Source: Castor canadensis
Taxonomy: Eukaryota; Chordata; Mammalia; Rodentia; Castoridae
Assembly: GCF_047511655.1 (NCBI RefSeq)
Contig: NC_133390.1
Coordinates: 121,996,083-122,060,082 of the forward strand
Length of the DNA stretch: 64,000 bases
Direction of reading: 5' to 3'
Shown one piece after another: positions 36,183-49,900 of this stretch. Position numbers and translations under genes: made by a program. The notes beneath the pieces are model-generated. The model was given only the letters and a program-made list of their open reading frames with translations, was not told the DNA's origin and ran no database searches. Position 1 is the stretch's first letter. Each line of letters opens with the position of its first letter.

Positions 36183-36539
36183 GGTGTTGAGAAGAAAGTT
36201 TATAGCACAAACGATCACCAGAGATTCAAACCACATTTTCAGAACCAGGCTGTAGGTATATCTAATTATGCACCCTAATCACATTAAAGTGAGGCTTTTA
36301 TGGGGAAAGGAAAAGTTCTAGGAACAAGGATGACAGTAAATAAGTAATATGAGCCAGTTGTTTTGCAGACACTAATTGTGTGATTATGTGTACTGAAGAA
36401 GCTGATTCATTAACTTTAAGTATTGGATGGAACTTTTTCTTAGTTAGGAAATGGTTCTAGACAAATGTCCTAAGTCACAGGACAGAATGAGGTTTGCAGG
36501 CCAGTGGGTGATGGACATCCAGCAAATCCAATGTGAGAG

Positions 36540-36925
36540 CATTCCAGATGTGGATAAAGAAGGATGGAATATTCATACAAGGGAACATTATTCAGACATG
36601 AAAAGAATAATATGCTGATACATATGACAACATGGAGGACAAGAAAAGCATCATGCCAAGTGAATTAAAACAGACACGAAAAGAAAAATAGTGTGTGAAT
36701 TCATTTTAATAAAATACCCAGAATAGAAAATCATTATTTACTGAAAACCCATTAGCAGTTGCCAGGAAGAGAGAATATATATGAATATTGGATGATAAAA
36801 GGATTTATAATCAGATAGAGATGATTACTTCTCAACCATGTAAATGTACTTAATGTCAAAAGATTTTTTCTCTATGTAATGTTATATCTAACTTTATGTG
36901 CACTTTGCCTCAATAAATAAAATTT
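36540..36925 (+). mobile_element. Ancient L1 3' end (L1M-like)
   Basis: 'ggataaagaaggatgga', 'acaacatggaggacaag', 'gcatcatgccaagtgaa' and 'agcagttgccaggaag' are landmarks of the end of ORF2 and 3' UTR of old mammalian L1s. No open frame remains. Confidence 0.65.
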
Positions 36926-37144
36926 TCACACATACTATTGAAAACAGTAGGCAACTTCTCTCTGAAAAGACAGGCTTGTGTAAATCCAGATTTACACACA
37001 TTAATGAAAATTATTAGTTTCACTTCTGAAATCAGAGGAAACAACATCTCTCTGAACAATTAGACAATTATACAAGAACCAGAACATATCCTGAGACAAT
37101 ATAGAGGATTTAAAGTGTGCTTCAGATTTTAAACTATGCATATT

Positions 37145-37310
37145 ATATTTTATTAATATATATATGTTTGGATGTATGCTTGTAGAAATCATACATATTT
37201 ATACATATAAACACATACATGCATATATATGTTTTGTAGCTATATATGTATATATAAATATATATATGTATATGTGGCTATATATATGTACATATACATA
37301 TATACAGTCT
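37145..37310. repeat. AT-rich low-complexity region
   Basis: Imperfect TATA/TATG/CATA repeats, for example 'tatatatgtatatataaat'. Confidence 0.85.
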
Positions 37311-39182
37311 ATAAAAATAATTGTCTTTCCATCAGTATAACTGAAAGATCAAGGATCATATAGGAAGTGATGTTTACACTGCATCCTGAATGATTGGGGT
37401 GGTTTAAATTAGAGCCTTTTCTTTTAGCCCATGAATAATTTCAATGTAGTAAGATGGGGATTTACAGCCTAACAAGCATGTGCAAAGATGACCCTGGCTT
37501 ATGTGGAGAATAGATGCTGGAAGACAAAGGGGGATGGTGGGAGGCAAGGGTAGATTTTTGTGTCTCTTACTCAAGTTAAGGAGCACAGGTCATGTGGACA
37601 TGGATGATGCCAGGGAAAAACATGGCATGGCTGCATTTGACACAGCCTCAGAAGACCAGAATTTCTGGTTATTTTGAGGCAAAGATGTCAGGGGTAACTT
37701 CTGGATCTTCTGGCACAAATGGTAGACACAAATAGCCTACACCAAAGAAACAAGCATGGGGTCATGGGTTCAATTTCACACATGGTGGTTTTGTGGTGTA
37801 TTTGATGATTCTTAGCAAGACTGACACTTCCAAATTAGGGTTGCGGATGTAATGGTTGTTCTGTTTGTAGGTGTTAACTGAAGCCTCAGGCATGGAAAAA
37901 ATGAATTATTAGATTTTAAGAAAAACCCAGTATCCATTTCTAGTTCATGATTTGGGGGAATATCTTTAAAGCATAGGTGAATTTAATGTTGAGCCAAAAA
38001 GGAATCAATATTAACTTTTCATCAAAACAGAAAGTTGCATTTGAATATTGTCCAACTGATTTGGACCTCTGATTTTAATTTTTCTAATTAGAAATGTAAG
38101 ACAATTCAAATTTCATTTTCAAATGGCCTCCTTTCTGAACTACAGTGAATTTGTAGATGATTTTCTTTATTTCACCTCATCGAATAATAACACTGTGTGA
38201 AGTCAACTTTTATTCCAGAAAAGGAACCCATTAAACTGAAAATCCATGAGTCCTTGCTTTATGTCTGCTTTGACTTCCTTTTCTTGTCTTGGGCTGGGTT
38301 GTGACAGCCAGATGAATGGCTAACCCTTCTTATGGAAACTGACTGGTGGCTCTTCCTGTGCAGAGTATATTTGAATTTTCAAAGCACATTCTCCTTTTTC
38401 TTCTGCAATTACCAATCAAATTATGAATTCTTAAACAAATTTCATACAAGTTTATCATTTGAGTATTATGCATGCATTTTTTAGCTGCAGATGTGTAAAA
38501 CATTTGTAACTAAATTCCTACTTTAAACATTCATTCCAGCAGTCATCCTTAGATGGTTTCCTTGCATGCTTGCCCCTCATGTAACAAGGCAAGGAAGAGA
38601 GCTCAGGTCTAGCTCCTGTGGAGCACTCAGTGAGACCCCAGCTGGTTGCAAACTGCTCAGGCTAAGATGAGGTGTATCCACCACACCTTTCTGTATTCAC
38701 AGCCTGAGTTCTGGCACCCTGTGCACCGCGTTTATGGCAGAGGAGGCAAACCTATGGGTACTGATGCTGTAGTCTCCATATGTGGGGTCAGTAAATGCCC
38801 AGAATGGGCATAAAGTTTAGTAACTTTGGTGGGCCATGGAACACACTGATGTGAGTCATTGCTAGGCTGGCAGCCAACAGGTGGTGACTGTTTGTCCTGT
38901 AATGATTGGATAAAAGAAGCACCTCATTTAAAATGTAAACTGTACCACAATAAAGGAAAAAATTCTATTTTGGACTGAAAAATGTTTTTATGTGTTCTAT
39001 GTCTTTTAATAAATGTGCTCAACTGGATGACAAGCCTGTGTGAATTTATATGAAAACAGCCTATTTATTTTTGCCAAATGTGGACCAGGACATGGTCTCA
39101 CTCTTAGGCTTCTCCTGTTTCAGGATGTGCCATGAGACCAAAGATTAAGATTGCACACGGATGATTTATTATGGACATATGA
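37311..39182. other. Spacer DNA between the two proviruses
   Basis: No gene or repeat was recognised. The part 38520-38950 is richer in GC and ends near 'accacaataaagg', which might be an old retroposed or LTR fragment. The sequence next to provirus B (up to 39182) does not match the sequence next to provirus A. Confidence 0.35.
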
Positions 39183-39612
39183 TGGAGCAGGCAGTGGGCC
39201 CGTGCCTGTGTGATTTGGTAGCTGACCTTGTAGAAAGACCTAAGGAACTGAGGCAAAGGTCTCAGAATCAGACATCCAGAAAAAAAAAATAGTAGTCACA
39301 GTTTCCCAAATGCCTTTTTGTCCTTCAGATGAAGTAAGAAGGTTATGCTGACCATGTGCTTCTCCTGCTTCTCTGCTCCCATTTTAAAGGAGACATAACA
39401 AAGAGTTAATTTTAACTGTGCTTCCCTGTACTAATGTAACCTTGACATGTAATACTTGGCACCCTTTTTCTGACCAAATGCTCTCTGTGTAAAAAAGGAG
39501 TTAATAAAATCAATAGTATGCTTCATTAAAGTGGCTATTAAGCAATATTCAGTAGTCCCCCCATTTTTAATGGCTCCAGTTACCCAGGTCCAGCTGGTGA
39601 ATGGCATACAGT
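39183..39612 (+). repeat. Provirus B 5' LTR (one tandem unit)
   Basis: It starts 'tggagcaggcagtggg' and ends before the PBS. Only one copy of the 'gatttggtagctgacctt...ctgaggcaaaggtctcag' unit is present, against two in its own 3' LTR. Confidence 0.85.
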
Positions 39613-39631
39613 TGGCATCTAAAACGGGGAC
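39613..39631 (+). promoter_or_regulatory. Provirus B primer binding site (degenerate, tRNA-Lys type)
   Basis: TGGCATCTAAAACGGGGAC follows the 5' LTR. It keeps the TGGC start and the GGGAC end of a Lys-type site, with substitutions between. Confidence 0.7.
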
Positions 39632-39676
39632 AGAAAGGATAATTTTCAAAGTGACATGGAGACCATCAGAGAATTA

Positions 39677-39679
39677 GGT
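39677..39679 (+). promoter_or_regulatory. Provirus B major splice donor
   Basis: ATTAG|GTAAGTGAG, conserved with provirus A, lies 14 bases upstream of the gag ATG. Confidence 0.7.
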
Positions 39680-39691
39680 AAGTGAGACAAG

Positions 39692-41199
39692 ATGGGGCAA
39701 AATCAGTGCAGAGTCCAACCTTTTCTTTCACTTGTGCATCATTTTTTATTACGAGGAAGAGCTTGAGTTTCCAAACAGTAGTTAAAGGACTGCTTAGAAG
39801 TAATTTGTGAGTATAATCCTTGGTTTCCTCAGGAAGGTACTTTAGATGAAGCATGTAAAAAATGTTGAAAAGGCATACATACAGGAAGAAAAGACACCTG
39901 TTCATTTTTTAACATGGGCTCTGGTTAAATCTGTAATTCTTATACTTGGGGGAGGGAGAAGGGAAAAAAATTTGGAAAAAGATATGGTAGCCTACCTTCA
40001 TGAGTGTGAATTAGATGCAGGAGATATGGAAAAAGTCAATAAGGAAAGTAAAAGGTGCTTTAGTCATGGCTTTACTGTGTTGGAGGAAACAGAAAATAAA
40101 CCTCTGCCACTTGCAGCACCAGAAATTACAATGGCTCCACGAAGAGCAACTGATGATCTTAATCCTCCTCCTCCAGAGGAAAAGGATTAGAATGAACATC
40201 CTGGAAGGAGAAACATTGAAGAGGAAATGAGTTATTTACATATGCGCCTAGACAAGAGCTTGGGAAGAAAGAATGACCCTTCATTAAGAGCTCGCATTCC
40301 CATCCCCCCATGGCCACATTAATTGAGACTGCTGTTTCCTGTTATGTTTAAAATGAATGACAATAATACTTATAATGGATTGGTTGTGAATCTTATAAAA
40401 GACTTTAAAAAGTCTTGTGCAACTTATGGTCCTGCTTCCCCTTTTTGTAGAGAATATTTGGCAGGATGGAGCAATGACACTGGGTGGATTCCCTTTTGTT
40501 TTCATATTGTGGCAAAAATGACATCATCGTAAGCAGAGTTTTGTAATGGGAAATGTGGTTATTTGATGAAACCCAAGAAAGAGTTAGAGCTTTAGGGCAG
40601 CAAGGCAATGTTGGGGCTGTTTCATATGAGATGGTGACTGGTATAGGTGCTTGGCTGTCACAAGCCCATTAGGTTAAAAGTGTATCCCTTGCTGCCTTGC
40701 CTCATGTGTGTGATGTTGCTTTGGCCGCATATGACAAAATTAATATGGGGGCAGAAAATCAAGGCAGCTATACAAAAATACAACAGGGACCAACAGAACC
40801 TTATTCTAATTTTATGGGAAGATTAGAGGAGTCCATAGAAAAACAGGTGAGAGGAAATCAGAAGCAAAAAATTTTACTGCATCAGTTGGCTTTTGATAAT
40901 GCTAATGAGGACTGCCAAAGTTGTATTTGACCATTTAAGGAGGCTGGTGATATTATGGACTATTTAAAGGCCTTTTGTAATGTAGGTACTTTCAAATATA
41001 AAGCCAGAGTTTCTGCCTTAGAAACCATGGCAATACAAAAACAAAAGCAGCCAAATGTTTTAATTGTGGTAAACCAGGACATATGAAAAAACAATGTAAA
41101 TTACCAGCAAAAAGTAATCATAATAAACCTCATAACCTTTCCTTTCCTGAGATATGTCCAAGATGTAAAAAGAGACAGCATTGGGTCAAAGAATGTTGC
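39692..41199 (+). pseudogene. gag: Provirus B gag, broken
   Basis: The ATG at 39692 opens M-G-Q, then the frame fails after about 25 codons. Other parts are open in separate frames. The end of matrix and a proline-rich linker (NPPPPEEKD) are at 39846-40190, capsid at 40323-40532, and the major homology region (QQGPTEPYSNFMGRLEESI) at 40697-40930. Two zinc knuckles of CCHC form lie at about 41056-41097 (CFNCGKPGHMKKQC) and 41154-41195 (CPRCKKRQHWVKEC), both with intact ligands, followed by the gag stop. In a live virus Gag builds the particle and packages RNA. Confidence 0.88.
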
Positions 41200-42175
41200 T
41201 AAAAATGGATATAGAAGACAATCTGTTACCAATAAAATATGTTCAGTTGGGAAATGAGCAACGGGGCCCCAACTCTCAGGCCCCAACAAGTATGAGGGCT
41301 ACTTTGTTCTCAATTCAGATAGATTTGGATTAATGATTTCATCTCTGAAGCTCCAAACTTCTGGGAGTACCACCTTTGATTTTTCTTGTCCAAATGACAT
41401 TGACATTTATCCCAACCAGTGTCCATTTAAACTTTCAACTAATATATATGGCCCTATTCCTGATGGGACAGTTGGATTGTTCTTGGGCCAAAGTAGGTTA
41501 ACTAGGAAAGGGGTGACACTACATACTGGAATAATTGACTCTGATTATAAAGAGGAATTGAATCTTATGGTCTCTGTCTCTTCTCCTTGGTCTTTAAAAA
41601 AGGGACAACATATTGCTCATTTGTTGTTGTTGCCTTACATTGGTATTTTTAAATCTTCTAATGTGATGCATGGGGGATTTGGCAGTATAATAAGCAAATT
41701 AATTATTCAACATTAATAAAAGAACAAAATTGACCTTTGTGCCTTTTAAACATTTATGGAAAAACCTTTACTGGTTTGTTAGATTCTGGAACTGATATTT
41801 CTATTACTTCTTCAAACCAGTGGCCTCATATTTGGCCCAATAAAGATGCTGATTTTTCTATACAAGAAGTAAGCACTATGACAGCATCATGATTACAACA
41901 AAGTGTACAAAAACTTAAATGTGAAGGTCCTGAAGGTTTACAGGCCATTCTTCAACCATATATCACCCCAATTCCTATGAATTTATGGGGCTGAGATCTC
42001 TTACAACACTGGAATGCTGAAATTTATATTCTCACTCCATATTCTGAACAATCTTTACAAATGATGAAAAGAATGGGATATGTTCCTGGTAAAGGTTTAG
42101 GGAAAAATTTGCAAGGACAATCTCATATCATTATACCAAATATTAAACACGATAACCAGGGACTGGGTTTTTCTT
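41200..42175 (+). pseudogene. pro: Provirus B pro (dUTPase plus protease with G-patch), broken
   Basis: The dUTPase domain is open at 41333-41716 with GLFLGQSRLTRKG and the IDSDYKEEL motif. The protease active site reads LLDSGTD near 41790. The G-patch MGYVPGKGLGKN lies at 42075-42110. In-frame stops occur in the protease (for example TGA near 41890 and 41995). The layout equals that of provirus A, although the substitutions differ. Confidence 0.88.
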
Positions 42176-44450
42176 AGGGGCCATTGAGTTTATAAAGCTT
42201 GACCCTATTCCCATTCAAAGGAAAACAGATTCTCCCATTTGGACTCCTCATTGGCCCCTCAATAACAAAAAATTACAGGCTTTAAAACAATTAGTTCAAG
42301 AACAATTAGTGCACAAACATATAGAACCTTTCTTTTCTTCTTGGAATTCCCCAGTGTTTGTTATTAATAAAAATTCAGTGAAATGGAGACTTCTTATAGA
42401 TTTAAGAAATGGAAATGCATCTATGTTAACTATGAAAGCTTTACAACCTGGATTGCCAACTCCTGCATGTGCTCCTAAAGAATGGCCTTTGATTGTTTTA
42501 GATTTACAAGATTCCTTTGATACTATATCTGTACATCCCAAAGATAGAAAAAGGTTTGCATTTTCTGTCCCCAGCTTAATTCAACAAGAACCTTTACAAA
42601 GATATCAATGGACAGTGCTGCCACAGGGTGTGACTAATTCCCACACTATGTGTCAGTATTTTGAAGGGAACATATTACAACCTATTAGAGTAAAATTTCC
42701 TGATGTATATACCATCCACTCTATGCATGACATTTTAATCTATAATGCGTATTCTAAATAATTACATAAAAATTTTGAAACCACACAAAAAGCTTTACAA
42801 GAAGGAAGATTGGTAATAGTTCCTGAAAAAAATATAAACTATTACTCCTTTTGAATATTTAAGTCATGCAGTTGAGTGACTCACCCGTGGGTGAGTGGGT
42901 CTATACGAATAGGCTCATTAACAACTCTAAATGACTTTCAAAAGTTACTAGGAGACATTATTTGGCTTTGTTATCCTTTAGGTATACCACATTATAAACT
43001 TACTAGTTTTTTTTCTATCATAGAAGGTGATACTGCCCTGGACAGCCCTTGGACTTTAACACCTGCTGCTGAAAATAAATTACAATTTTTTGAGTCATGG
43101 TTATGGACTGCCTTTCTAACAAGATTTGATCCTTTAAAACCTATTTCCCTGTTAATATTTCATTCTCCACATTCTCCTACAGGAATTTTAGGACAAGAGA
43201 GCTCTCCTTTAGTATGGTTATATTTAAAACAAAAAAGAAACTAACGTCTTAACTTCATATATTGGTCTAATATCCTCTTTAATTATACAGGGAAGAAAAA
43301 GATTCCTACAGATTCTGGGATTTGATCCACAACTCATTATTTTACCCGCTACTAACAAACAGTTTGAAAATCTGTTACCCCTTAATGATAATTTAAGTAA
43401 TAGTATAATCAATTATTGTGGATATATAGGTAATCATTACCCAGCAGGTAAGTTGTGAGATTTTTAAAAACGAATTCCATTTATTGTTATCACTATAGTA
43501 AAATTAAATCCTATATCTCATGCTTCAGTGTATTATATAGATGGATCATCATCTGGGAAAGGAGGTATCGATGGACCTGATTTACAAAAAAATACTCAAA
43601 CTACTTATTCTTCTGCACAACAGGTAGAATTAGCAGTTCTGATTTATTTATTTCAAAAAATTACAGCTAAACCATTAAATATTTTCTCAGATTCAGCTTA
43701 TGTAGTAGGACTGTTTCCTGCTATTGAAACTTCCCTTATTTCTACTACTCATAAAGTTACGAGAACATTATTATCCACATTGCAACATCTAATACAAACC
43801 CACAATTATCCCTTCTATATTACTCACATTAGGGCTCATTCTAATCTGCCCTGCCCTCTAGTGCAAGCAAATGATATTGCAGATAAACTTATATGTACAG
43901 TGTTTTCATCCCCTGAAGATCCTCAGCATTTACATATTAATGCCAACAGATTACATTTGCATTATAAAATTCCTCCCCATACTGCTCATGATATCATCAA
44001 ATCTTGTCCTGTATGTGCTCCTTTACATTGCAGATCTCACCCGTCTGGTGCTAATCCTCGAGGTTACATATTAATGAATTATGGCAAATGGACGTGACTC
44101 ACATAACCTTTTTTCCAGACAACCATATTTGTATGTTGTTATTGACAGTTATTCTAAATTCATTTGGGCTGTTCCTCAACGCAATGAAAATGATTGTGCT
44201 GTTATTGCCTCTCTTTTACAATGTTTTGCAGTTAAGGGAGTGCCCTCTAAACTTAAAACAGACATGTCGTCAATTTAAACAATTGTGTAAAGAATGGAAC
44301 ATTGTTCATGTCATTGCCACCTTTACAATGCACAAGGACAAGCTATCATTGAAAGGGCACAGAGAACTTTAAAACCACAATTGTTAAAAAATAAAAAAGG
44401 GGGAACTCCCCGAGCTATCTTAGCATTAACACTTTTTACTTTATAATTTT
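42176..44450 (+). pseudogene. pol: Provirus B pol (RT, RNase H, integrase), broken
   Basis: RT is open at 42309-42761 with LDLQDSFDTI and LPQGVTNS. The catalytic box at 42720-42731 reads S-M-H-D: the first aspartate of the pair is lost and Tyr is replaced by Ser, as in provirus A. The connection region is at 42876-43244. RNase H and the integrase HHCC domain share one open frame at 43528-44097 (YIDGSS, VELAVL, SDSAYV, then CPVCAPLHC). The integrase core continues in shifted frames to about 44370, where the expected catalytic glutamate is retained (IIERAHR), unlike provirus A. The integrase C-terminal domain overlaps the start of env. Confidence 0.9.
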
Positions 44451-46949
44451 TAAGTTTTCCTCAGGGTGAGTTTGACTGCAGCAGATCAACATTTTGGTGA
44501 ACCTCCCTCTTTGCCAGACATACAAATCCCAATTTGGTATAAATCTTTTAACTCTTGGTTGCCTTTTCTCTTGCTTAAGAAGGGTAAGGGTTATGCTTGT
44601 GTTTCTACAGATGTCCATGGATCCCTGAAACATTATGGTATCCTCTTCAGAATGTCAGGCCCAGCAAAAGCAATGAACTTATCTAAGAAAGTGATGACCG
44701 GCCCACAGAGGGAGACTCCTAAAGATGAACAAATGGAACAGGCTACATAATACAACATACATACTCTTACTTTTGAGAAGAAACATTCTCATCCATATTA
44801 TGTGAAAAGTTCTGTCCCTACTTGGGGACAAATTAAAGCATTATCAGAAAAAGGTGAAAATGTCTTAAGATCCACTCACAGTCCCATCACTCCACAGAAT
44901 CTTTTCTTGTCCATGGTTGCTAACTTTACCTGTATATCTGTGCACAAGTGGACAAGTGTATTGAGCCTTTATACTCCACCCTCCTCTATTACGGTTAGTG
45001 GAATGGTCTGAAAGGGGACTTATTGTTTTTACTAATGATTTTACCCACCTCTCTCCTCTTTGGAAAAGTACTGGACCAAATCACCCTTCAGGGGAAGGGA
45101 CTGTTATGAATATATCCTTGGATATGAAATGCTTCCTTTGTGCATTGGTCATCCAACTCTTTGTCTTCCTGTAAGCATTCAAACATGGTTTAGCATACTG
45201 CCTCCTGCAGAGGAAAGTTGTACTGTAATTGGACTACTTGAGACATTGTCTTTAAATTTTACAGAAATTAATAATACTAACATGGGAAAACCCAAACTCC
45301 TAATGTGCGAGACTATATCTTATAAACACTGGAAATATTCCCCTCCTCATTGGAGCAATTGTCATGCCAGCACTGGAAAGTTAATTATATCCATTAATTT
45401 CTCCTTTATTGATTGGGGCTCTCATGGATGCCTTGTATACAATTGTCCTGAAGATTGGAATAGGATTTCCTGTGATTGTATTAACAAAATTGTTTGGCAA
45501 AATAGTCCATTATATGGAGAACATCATATGAAAGGACTAATGACATGGCATGATTGGGGAGTGTCATCCCCAAGGCCCTGATTGCTAATACAAAATATTA
45601 CTTATCCATAGCAACATGAATCTGGAAATTGGTTGCTGCCTCTCTGCCAATGACCTATTGGAAAGGAAACTTTTCTGGAAGAAAATATTCCTGGTCTGAT
45701 TATAACTTTGATTATAATGCATCTTTTTATATGCAAGCATGTGTCAGCTTACCATAGGTCTTAGCTCTTGGAACTTTTGCATATAATTTTACTTATCAAT
45801 TCTTGGCTGCTTTGATTGTAAATTATACACCTATATTAACAATTCTTTGTCTATTAATTGGTCCTCTCAAGCTTTGTTTATATTAATGGCATGAAGAGAT
45901 ATTTGGTTGCCTGTAAATTTAACAAGAGAATGGCAACACCCTCCCTTAGAAGGTTTAATGACTAAAGTAGTGTCTGAATTATTGAAACGATCAATAAGAT
46001 TTATCTAATGGGTTATTCTTGCTCCAGTTGGTCTATTGCCATTGCTGCTATGGCTGCCAAGGCAGGATCAGCATTACAGACTTCCGTTCAAACACATGAC
46101 TTTGTTGCACAATGGCAAAACCAATCACACATACTATAGACCACCCAAGTTAAAATCAATGAAAAGATAGAAAGCAAAATAGGAGACCTATAACAAGTTG
46201 TATCATGGCTAGGGAATCAGATATTTAGCATACAACAACAACTAATGCTTTCTTGTGACTGAAATCTTACAATATATTGTGTTACTCCAGCAAAACATAA
46301 TGTTTCCTGATATAATTGGGAAAAAATAAAATATCATTTACAAGATCTGAGAGGTAATATCACCTTAGACATGGAAGAATTAAAAAGGGACATTTTTAAC
46401 ACATTCAAAAGTAAATTGCCTGGTATTTCTTTTTTTTTTTTTTCATTTATTCACATGTGCATACATTGTTTGGGTCATTTTTCCACCAGCCCCCCTTCCC
46501 CAACACTCCACCCCTCCCCTTCCTTAGTTACAGACAGGTCCTGTTCTGCCCTTATCACTAATTTTGTTGAAGAAATGACATAAGCATAATAAGGAAGACA
46601 AAGCGTTTTTGCTAGTTGAGTTAAGGATAGCTATACATAGAGATTCCTGCTATTGCTTTCACGTACCCATTATGTTATGACCAATGTTGGTTCAACTCTA
46701 ACTGATCTTTACATTGGTTCCTGACGCCCTGCTCATGATAACATCTGTCGTTTTAAGGTTTCTGTTTTAGTTCCTCTGGAGTGGGGCCATCAAACGCTTT
46801 CATGTTTTGGGTTTTCTACCTATTCGTATATCACCCGTAGCTGCTCTCCCCTTGTCATGTGATCCAAGTCCAACCACATTGCTGCATTTGTCCTAGACCT
46901 AAAATCCACATAGGAGAGAGAACATATGATTTTTGGTCTTCTGTGACTG

Positions 46950-49900
46950 GCTGAACTCACTCAGGATGATGTTCTTTAGTTCCATCCATTTTCCTGCAAA
47001 TGATAAGATTTCATTCTTCTTCGTGGCTGAGTAAAATTCCATTGGGCACAAGTACCACATTTTCTTGATCCATTCATCAGTATTGGGGCATCTTTGTTGT
47101 TTCTATATCTTGGCTATTGTGAATAGCACTGCAATAAATATGGGTGTGCAGGTGCCTTTGGAGTAACCTGTGTTGCCTTCTTTTGGGTATATCCCCAGGA
47201 ATAGGTTTGTTGGATAATATGGCACTTCTATGTTTAGATTTTTAAGAAGTATCCAAATGTTTTTAAAGAGTGGTTGCACCAGCTTGCATTTCCACCTTCA
47301 GTGGATTAGGGTTCCTTTTTCCCCACATCCTCACCAACATCTGTTATTAGTTGTGTTTTTGATGATGGCTATTCTAACAGGGATGAGGTGGAATCTTAAT
47401 GTGGTTTTGATCTGCATTTCCTTTATGGCAAGAGATGGTGAGCATTTTTTCATGTTTTTTTTGCCCACTTGAATTTCTTCTTTTGGGAAAGTTCTGTTTA
47501 GTTCACTTGCCCATTCTTTTATTGGTTCGTTAATTTTGGGAGCTTAGTTTTTTGAGTTCCCTGTATATTGTGGTTATCAGTCCTTTGTCTGATGTGTAGT
47601 TGTGAAATATTTTCTCCCACTCTGTGGGTGGAGTTTTCAGTTTGGAGACAATTTCTTTTGTTGTGCAGATGCTTTTTAATTTTATGAAGTCTCATTTATT
47701 CATTCTTTTTCTTAGTTGCTGTGCTGCTAGGGATCTATTGAGGAAGTCTGCCTATACCTATTTGTTCCAGAGTGTTTCCTGCTTGTTCCAGTTTCAGAGT
47801 TTCAAGTTTCATATTTAGGTCCTTAATCCATTTTGAGTTGATACTAGTACAGGGTGATAGACATGGATGTAGTTTCAGTTTCTTGCAGACAGGTAACCAC
47901 TTTTCCCAGCAACATTTGTTGAGGAGGCTGTCTTTTCTCCATTGTATATTTTTGGCACATTTGTCAAAAATGAGGTTGGTATAGTTCTGTGGCTTCATAT
48001 CCGGATCCTCTATTCTTTTCCACTGGTCTTCATGTCTGTTTTTGTGCCAGAACCATGCTGTCTTTATTGCTACTGCTATGTAATATAGTTTGAAGTCAGG
48101 TATTGTGATACCTCCAGCATGGCTCTTTTTTGCTGAGTGTTGCCTTGGCTATTCATGGTCTCTTGTGTTTCCAAATGAACTTTACAGTAGATTTTTCAAT
48201 CTCTGTGATAAAAGTCATTGGGATTTTGATGGGAATTTCATTAATCATGTAGATTGTTTTTGGTAGCATAGCCATTTTTATTATGTTGATTCAACTGATC
48301 CATGAGCATGGGAGGCCTTTCCAAATTCTGTAGTCTTCCTTAAACTCTTTCTTCAGGAATTTGTAATTCTCTTTGTACAGGTCATTCATATCCTTTGTTA
48401 AATTCACTCCTAGGTATTTGATTTTTTTTCAGGCTATTGTGAATGGAATTGTTTCCATGTATTTCTTCTCAGTTTGTTCATTGTTGGTGTATAGATAGCT
48501 AATGATTTTTGTAAGTTGTTTTTGTATTCTGCCACCTTGCTATACCTCTTTATGGTGTCTAAGAGTTTTTGGGTAGAGTTTTTTGGTTCTTTTTGGGTCT
48601 TTAAGGTATAGGATCATGTTGTCTGCAAATGAGGATATTTTGACAGTTTCTTTACCTATTTGCATTCCTTTTATTTCTTCTTCTTGCCTAAATTGCTCTG
48701 GCTAGAAATTCCAATATTATGTTAAATAGGAGTGGGGATAGTGGGAACCCTTGTCTCATCCCTGATTTTAGGGGGAATAGTTTCAGTTTTTCACTATTAA
48801 ATATGATGTTGGCTGTAGGTTTGTCATATATAGACTTTACAATGTTGAGGTACATTCTTTCTACTCCTAGTTTTCTTAGAGCTTTCATCATGAAGTTTTG
48901 TTGGATCTTGTTGAAGGCTTTTTCTGCATCTATTGAGATGATCAAGTGGATTTTGTCTTTGCTTCTATTAATATGCTGTATTACATTTATGGATTTGTGT
49001 ATGTTGAACTACCCCTACTATCCTGGGATTAAGCTGACTTGGTTGTGGTGAGTGAGCTTTCTGATGTGTTTTTGGATTCACTTTGCCATTATTTTATTGA
49101 GATTTTTTGTGTTTGTATTCATTAAGGAAATTGGCCTGTAGCTTTCCTTTTTGGAGATGTCTTTGTCTGGTTTTGGGATGAGCGTAATATTGGTTTCATA
49201 AAGTGAGTTTGGCAGTGTTCCTTCCTTTCTATTTCATGGAACAGGTTAAAGAGAGTTGGTATTAATACTTCTTTAAATGTATGATAGAATTCTGCAGTGA
49301 ATTCTTCAGGTCCTGGACTTTTCTTTTTTGGAAGGATCTTCATGGCAGCTTCAATTTCTTTTTGTGTTATAGGTCTACTCAGGTGGTTAATATCCCTTTG
49401 GTTCAGTTTTGAGTGGTTGTAAGTTTCTAAAAATCTGTTCATTTCTTTGATATTTTCAAATTTCTTAGAATATAGTCTCTCAAAGTAGTCTCTGAAGATT
49501 TTCTGGATTTCTGTGGTGTTTGTTATTATGTCTCTTTTTGCATTTCTGATTTTACTGTATGGGTTTTTTCTCTCCTCATTTCAGTCAGGTTTGCCAGGGG
49601 TCTGTCAATTTTATTTATGTTTTCAAAGAACCAGCTTTTTGTTTCACTGAGTCTTTGTATGTTTGTTTGTTTCTATTTTGTTGATTTGAGCATTTATCTT
49701 AATTATTTCTTTCCTTGTGCTTGTTTTGGGATTTGCTTTTTCTTGTTTTTCTAATAGTTTGAGCTGTAGTGTTAGGTCATTGAGTTGAGATCTTTCTGTA
49801 CTTATAATATGTGCACTCATGGCTGTAAACTTTCTTCTTAGGACTGCCTTTGCTGTGTCCCAAAGGTTCTGGTAGGTCGTGTTTTCATTTTCACTAACTT

